Assembly: GCA_963924555.1 (NCBI GenBank)
Contig: OZ004583.1
Coordinates: 1,087,501 to 1,151,500 of the forward strand
From: Crambe crambe
Taxonomy: Eukaryota > Porifera > Demospongiae > Poecilosclerida > Crambeidae
Direction: 5' to 3'
DNA length: 64,000 nt
Shown: positions 58,224 through 64,000 of the stretch, one piece after another
Layout of the letters: the number at the start of each line of letters is the position of its first letter
How positions within the stretch are numbered: position 1 is the first letter of the stretch
Made by a program: the position numbers and the translations under genes
The notes under the pieces: generated by a model
What the model saw: the letters and a program-made list of their open reading frames with translations, nothing else
Told to the model about the DNA's origin: nothing
Database searches by the model: none

Positions 58224-61207
58224 ATGGAGAAGACTCCCCTCAACCGTAGTGTCGATGATTCCCCCATAGACTACGATGCTTTATTCAACAGCGACGGAAA
58301 GCAAAAACAGTTTGCACAAAGGACAGTCATAGGAGAGGTAAGTAGACTAAAGCTCTAGCTATATCACATCTAATCTAGAAATATGTATACGCAGAAACTG
58401 TATTTCGGATAGAATATCTGTAATAGAGTAGATTATCACCTGTGCATAATAAAAGCAAGCTTTAAAAATTTAATAGCTATAAATATTAATGATGTGCTTC
58501 TTTTTAATATTGCATTGCAGGTACGAAATCCCAAACGATTTACTGTTGTAGAGTGGATTTTTCTGGTGGTTTCCACCTTATCCCTTCTGGGCGTGCTAGG
58601 CTTGAACATTGAGCGATTCGTCTTCTTCAAGAATACCATCCAGAATCTCACCTACAATGGGTCAGTGGTTCACTGCACCAAGTGGTATTGCACGTCAGAC
58701 TTCATCTTAACAGTTTTTCTCCTGGTTAATCTCAGTAAGTCTTATTAATAGGGGCAAGTACAATGACCCCCCCCCCCCCTCCCCATATGTGGCAATATAA
58801 AGGATTCCAAGAAAGTATCCCACTGTTCCTTGATACACAGAAAATCTTATCCCAGACATCTATTTCCTGTTCAATTCATCCTACTTCCTATCAATTGATG
58901 TATTATAAGCAATGATGCAAGGATCAGTCACTGGCTCCAATGGTTATCCTGTCTATTTTTATCTCACTACTTTATATTAAACTCAATGACTGACCACCAC
59001 TTGCTGGGCCTATTCTGCAGTGTTTTGCTTCTTCTACCTCTACGATGGTCTCTTTCGAGAACGTCAGTTTGAGTTGATTGCCTTCATTGGTGGTGTTATC
59101 ATCATTACTTTCTACCTCATTATTAACTACATCTACAATGATGTTAATGATCGTGAAATATCAACCCTTAAGAAGGTAAGAGAGACTTCTATCAGATTAC
59201 AGCAGTAAAACCTGTTTGGTGACTTCACTATCCAGCCATCAAGTATAGCTACCTGAACCTATAACATGCCACTTTTAACCCGGCACTTACCACAGAAATA
59301 AGCTCAGGCTGACATTTCCAAAGGATGGCCAATAACCACCTTTAGCTCTGATAGAACCCTGATAATGAGCAGTGGTGGGAACTATTAAAACTTCTGTCTT
59401 ATTGCAGGTGCGACTTGGATTGGTATGCGTTCTGGGGCCTCTCAACGTCATCCTAGCCATCATATGCATATGGAGGATGGGTTACTTGGTCTTCAATGTC
59501 ATTGGCTCCAACAAGAAACTCACAAGTAAGAAAAAAAAAACACCCACTTTGCAGTGGTTATGATTTCTCTTTATATTTGCAGCTGCTTACCACATCCGTT
59601 CCTTTATCATCACATTACAATATTTCCATTTGGAAATCATGGTAGGGAAAAAATAATTCATATTTAGACTTTAAACTCAACTTACTTTGTAATCCCTCCC
59701 GTCTCCCAAGGCTAATATTGTGGTGCTGACCTTTGTGAGCAATGGCACACTCATCTCAACGGCGGAGAAAGTCATCCTTTTCCTCCTCCTGGTCTACATG
59801 GTCATTGTCATCTCCTTGGGAAATATGTTTGTAAGTAATTCCATAAACTGTTAATATTGTTTTTTTATTAATTCTGTAAAGTCTGAAAAGGATTAATGAT
59901 AACATTGTATGCAAACAGATATTATGGGAAGTAAGAATTGGAATCATCGTCTGGTACATCATGAAACTCCCCTTCTTAGCATTTTACATCTACAAGCTCA
60001 TCCATGTGAGTGTAATTACAGAGTTTAGAGTTCATAGTCTTGTGGTCGTCATGTGACTTCATCCTATAACCACAGTACCTTTTATGGTTTGCTTAGGATC
60101 AGGAAGGGTCATGCTTTCATAGTAATAGCTAGACAATTATCCCATAATGGTACTGTGTATATGTGTGTTACTCCCCTCATGCGGGTGAGTCAGGGATAAT
60201 ATACACAGCAGTACAGTGGATCCAACCTCCAAATAATGGACACACTTGGGACCCATCCTTTTGTCCTTCTTTTGGAAGTTATTTTGTGTAAAGTGTATAA
60301 AAGGTACTTTTAGATTGTCCTTTGTTGAGAAGTTTGTCCTCTTTCGGAGTGTCCTTCGTCGGAGGGTTCCACTGCACTCTCCTTATATAGCATGAGCTCT
60401 ATGGCCCCTCACTATTGCAAAAACCTTAATGTGTATTAATTCACCTCTGAATTAAGAACGCAACATTCCTCATCTACATCAAGACATTTTAGCCTCATAC
60501 TCAGGCTTGCTTTTCTACCACCCCGCGAAAAAGCGGGCCTGGGTACAAGGCTAGACATTTTTCATGCATGATTCACTGTCCTTCTTTTGCAGGTGGCGAT
60601 TAACTGGTCCAACTATTCAATGGAGTTTGAGCAGTATAATTATGATGGATCTTCTGTGTGGTCAAGTCTTGAGCTTGTTGGGATAGTCTTGTTGCTCGCA
60701 GGTTTGTAATTAATCTTCAAACTGGAAACAATTTGATTGGTCATGAGCAAAACTTGTTTGGATCGTACCAATGACCAGTAGTTACCCCCCAAAACCTCAG
60801 GCTCTGAGTAAAGAGATCAGCCACTTTGTCCTTTGTAGAGAGGTTATCCTTTTCTCAGAGGCTAAAAATGTACTAATGCTATGGGAAAGGGGCCCAAAAG
60901 AGCGTCCGGTTATCCTTTTCTTGGAGGGTCCTTTATCATAGGTTCCACTGTGGCTGTTATTTGCTCCCCCTCGTTATCTTTCACAGTTTGTCTTGGACTT
61001 GTGACCGTTATTTTGCTGATGACGTTTATGGGATTTGTGATGCGAAATTTCAATTTGAAACTCAAAGAAAAAGGTATGCCAAGAGACCCTGCTTAATACT
61101 TCTACATGTATACGTAATGATGTCTTTGATTTTTTTTTTTAGTTGATCCTCCCTTCAAACAATGCATTGATTGGTGCACTCGTCGCTTCCTCTCCAAATC
61201 CAAATAA
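58224..61207 (+). CDS. M1: multipass membrane protein, first of a tandem pair
   Basis: Exons: 58224-58337, 58521-58734, 59021-59175, 59408-59525, 59583-59641, 59711-59830, 59919-60005, 60593-60701, 60987-61073, 61143-61207. About 355 residues. The hydrophilic N-terminus is MEKTPLNRSVDDSP. Then about eight or nine hydrophobic segments follow, e.g. VEWIFLVVSTLSLLGVLGLN, FILTVFLLVNL, LIAFIGGVIIITFYLIINY, LGLVCVLGPLNVILAIICI, VILFLLLVYMVIVISLG, LELVGIVLLLA, VILLMTFMGFVM. The loop between segments 1 and 2 has two cysteines (VHCTKWYC). A conserved-looking segment is FNVIGSNKKLTTAYHIRSF. Short basic C-terminus (RRFLSKSK). No named family could be assigned by sight; it resembles uncharacterised metazoan multipass proteins. 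Introns fall at the same places as in M2. Confidence 0.8.
60215..60374. repeat. MITE copy in M1 intron
   Basis: Most complete copy: starts CAGTGGATCCAACCTCC and ends GGAGGGTTCCACTGC, its inverted complement. About 160 bases. A further partial copy lies at about 60830-60955. Confidence 0.75.
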
Positions 61208-61384
61208 AAGGATAAGATGCTGACATGACTTTTTTTCCCCCATCGATTGTTTAATAATTAATAATGTGCGTGCGCATGTGCACGTGACGTTCTAGTGACG
61301 TCACAATTCGTACCCTGCATGCAACAATAGTGGTTATTTCATGTGAAACCATCTTTGTTTGTTGAGGGGAAAGGACGTACCCGC

Positions 61385-63863
61385 ATGACTGACGCAATAA
61401 TAGACGCATCTGAGCTGGAGTCCAGTGGCAAGTCTCTGAACCAACACTCCTGGCTCACAGATGAGGAGAGAGCGCGTGACACCACTCCACTGCTAGCCAA
61501 GGACAAGACCAACAGCATACAGTGGCGCAGGAAGAAGAACGAAAGCAGCAAGGAAGGCAGTGCTGGAGATAGCTCAAACAGTGGCGGAGCAGCGCCATCA
61601 TATAGCGCACTCTTGGACTCTGGTGATGATGCGAGAGCGAGAGCTTACGTGACCAAGACTTTATTTGGCGAGGTACCTACCTACCTACTGTGTGCATGTG
61701 CATGGAGAGCTTTGATACAGCAGCTACCTTACATGGAGAGTTTTGATAGCGCAGCCATACTTTATAGTTTCAAGAGGGGTGGGGCTAATCATCTGCAGCA
61801 GCTTCCATGTCACATGAAATTTTCCACCATGCGGCTAAAGTTTGTTGTTGCTAGGATCAATAGCTAATCCTTTCAAAATAATTATCAGTTTTGTGTACAC
61901 TCCATTGCTAAGTGGTTTTTGGAAGAATAAAGATAACAGTATTTATGGAATTGGTGCAGTATCATAGAACACTCTTGAAGTTGAACCACTTTCCCACCTA
62001 TTATACCTAGCTAAAATAGATTCTAAGAAAGTATTCCATTGTTCCATCTGTCCCCTAATGTACACTCGTATGCTATATTCTCATATAGGTGCGAAACTGT
62101 CAACGTTTTGGTTGGGTGGAATGGTTCTTTATCATTGTGGCTATAGTGAGCATGATAGGAATTGTCGGTATATCAGTCGAGCGTTTCATTTTCATTCATA
62201 AAACATTTCGAAACATGACTCCCGACTTCTCCTCAGGAAGTGGAGACAGCAATCAGTTGTACTGCAATCACTGGAGCTGCCTCAATGACTTCATTTTTGC
62301 AGTAGTGGTCTTGGCCAACCTGTGTGAGTGAATGAACGATCACACGATGCAATAACCCCACCCTTTAAGAAATGAATTCCTAAGCTAGCTATAAAAATGA
62401 TTGCAAGGTCCTCAGATAAGTGCAGGGGACATAGTCAACACCCACCCTTTTAATAACTTTATGGCTAGTTGAATAGCAATAATAATTTATGTATATGAAG
62501 TAATGTGTTCACCATTATGTCTACAGCTCACTGGATGCTAATCTTTAACAACAAATTACTCTTTTTCCTCTAGTTTTCTGCATCTACTACTGTTTTAATG
62601 GACTGCTGAGAGAACGACCCTTCGAAATGATAGGGTATGCAGTGACAATGCTACTTCTCTGTGTCTATATCATCATCAACTACTTTGTGGAAGGAGAACA
62701 AGACGATGTTTTCAGACTTGTAAGAAAGGGATAGAAATGTACTGTATAAAAATTAAGAAAGGGGTGGGGCTATTGACCATTGTAGTTGTTGTTGATTACT
62801 TCTCTGGCAGGTGAGACTCTTGCTGGTTTGTATCTTCGGTCCTCAGAATATTCTGCTAGCACTTGTAGTCCAATATCGCATGGGATTTCTAGTCCTCAAC
62901 GCCATCGGCAGTAACAAGCAACTCACACGTGAGTCAAAGAAGTAATCATAAACCATGTTTCAATATTATCAACTAAATACGACAATCAAGCATCAGTGTT
63001 ATCTTTTTATTTTCTATATAATCTGCAGGAGCATATCACATCCGATCACTCCATCTCACTGTTCAGATGTTCAATATTCAAATCCTAGTAAAATCTCCTC
63101 AGTTCTCATCTTGTGTGACTGTAATCTTTCTCCCCTTCAGGTTAATGTCCTAATCCTATCATGGGTGAAGGCGGGCCACTTCACTGGAACGGGGGAGAAG
63201 GTCCTCCTCCCGGTTCTGATCGTATACATGATAGTCATATCGTACCTGGGATGGGTGGCGGTGAGTGGCCATAGTAACCCAGTCATATGACTAATCATGT
63301 GATTATCATTTCATATCCCCTCTAGGCCGTGTGGGAGAAACGGGTGCTAGCTCTTGCATGGAATTTCCTAGTGTTGGTCTCTCTCGGCTACTATGTCTTC
63401 AAGATCATCAATGTTAGTCACTGGCTACTGTAGCTCTAGCTAAAAAGCAATGAGTGATGCTGTTTAGAAAAGTCCAGTCCCCAAAAAGTACTCTAGGTTA
63501 CCATAGTTTCCACAGATAAAAATGGCAATTAGCCACTGAAGAAATAATAATAAAATTAATGAGTGTCTGACAACTGAACAATACACAAAGAGGCCACCCT
63601 TAATTGGTCCCAAAGATCCATGGTGGGCACTGACTATAAAATGAGGTGATCCCTTCAATTAGTGCCTACAATAGTGGTGATTTGGTGAACAGTTAGCCAT
63701 GAAGAAACCAAAGATTTGCATAGCTACTGTTTTTGTTTTCCTGCTTTGTTGCAGATTGGAGTGCACTGGTCCTACTATGAGGAAGTCTTTACTGACTACT
63801 ACACTTACGGACAGACAGCCCACACTCACTTCTTATATATTGCCATCGTCATGCTCATTGCAT
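61385..63863 (+). CDS. M2: multipass membrane protein, paralogue of M1, 3' end outside window
   Basis: The start at ATG 61385 (MTDAIIDASELESS) is preferred over the upstream in-frame GTG. Exons: 61385-61672, 62089-62323, 62574-62719, 62811-62928, 63029-63087, 63141-63260, 63326-63412, 63755-63863. The N-terminal region is longer than in M1 (~95 residues, charged, with TPLLAKDK, a dileucine-like signal). Segments align one to one with M1: VEWFFIIVAIVSMIGIVGIS, two cysteines in LYCNHWSC, VVVLANLFFCIYYCF, LLVCIFGPQNILLALVV, LNAIGSNKQLTRAYHIRS. Exon phases also match. The donor at 63864 implies at least one more exon outside the window. Function unknown. Confidence 0.8.
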
Positions 63864-64000
63864 GTAAGTAGAATCAACTAAAAAGCATTGAATTCACTTG
63901 ATTCCTTGATCATTCATTATATCTGCTCTGACCAAATTTAATATTTAAAACACCAGCAGAGACCTAATCACCCCATTCATTCTATGACGGAGCTGGTTTT

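Overview
The window is eukaryotic and looks like a demosponge, probably Amphimedon queenslandica or a close relative. This rests on AT-rich intergenic DNA full of AGCTAGCTAT-type words, many short GT-AG introns, metazoan genes (CEP41, ATRIP, an IRAK/Pelle-type kinase) and tandem Ig/fibronectin-like receptors; the species is inference. All exon structures were assembled by eye from frame, splice sites and comparison of paralogues in the window. One 200-base N gap lies at 16051-16250.

Left part (1-39484): a same-strand array of cell-surface receptor genes. Each has a signal peptide, one Ig-like domain, several FN3-like domains on separate exons, one transmembrane helix and a cytoplasmic tail. 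There are two subfamilies: A (A1 3428-6289, A2 12464-15899, A3 pseudogene 24317-25722, A4 26377-29062, A5 29717-35885) and B (B1 1-2275, B2 6588-10521, B3 36787-39484). A-type tails end in an ITIM/ITSM-like tyrosine motif. A5, otherwise a near-copy of A4, has a different transmembrane exon and a long tail with many YxxV/I motifs. A3-A4-A5 is a recent tandem duplication with a 3.34 kb period. Between A2 and A3 lies a block of about 7.5 kb, bounded by oppositely oriented TTCGGAA-type minisatellites, holding an IRAK-like kinase gene (+) and a decayed DDE-integrase transposon gene (-). The last A5 intron holds two nested terminal-inverted-repeat transposons; the inner one carries Ulp1-protease and PHD-finger fragments.

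Middle (40-51.3 kb): an ATRIP-like gene on the minus strand (46647-51311) and, downstream of it, two further degraded copies of its 3' exons, one with a micro-inversion, among MITEs and simple repeats. ATRIP shares a 232-base divergent promoter with CEP41 (51544-53712, +).

Right part: a minus-strand, KEN-box-bearing Ser-rich protein resembling GTSE1 (53978-57614) converges on CEP41. Two tandem paralogous multipass membrane protein genes follow on the plus strand (58224-61207; 61385 to beyond the window end). Their divergent promoter region contains a 358-base MITE with a 9-base target duplication.

The most interesting system is the receptor array: fast-duplicating Ig/FN3 receptors with interchangeable signalling tails and immune-type tyrosine motifs, next to an IRAK-like kinase. 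It is a candidate sponge immune or self-recognition locus. That role is inference.
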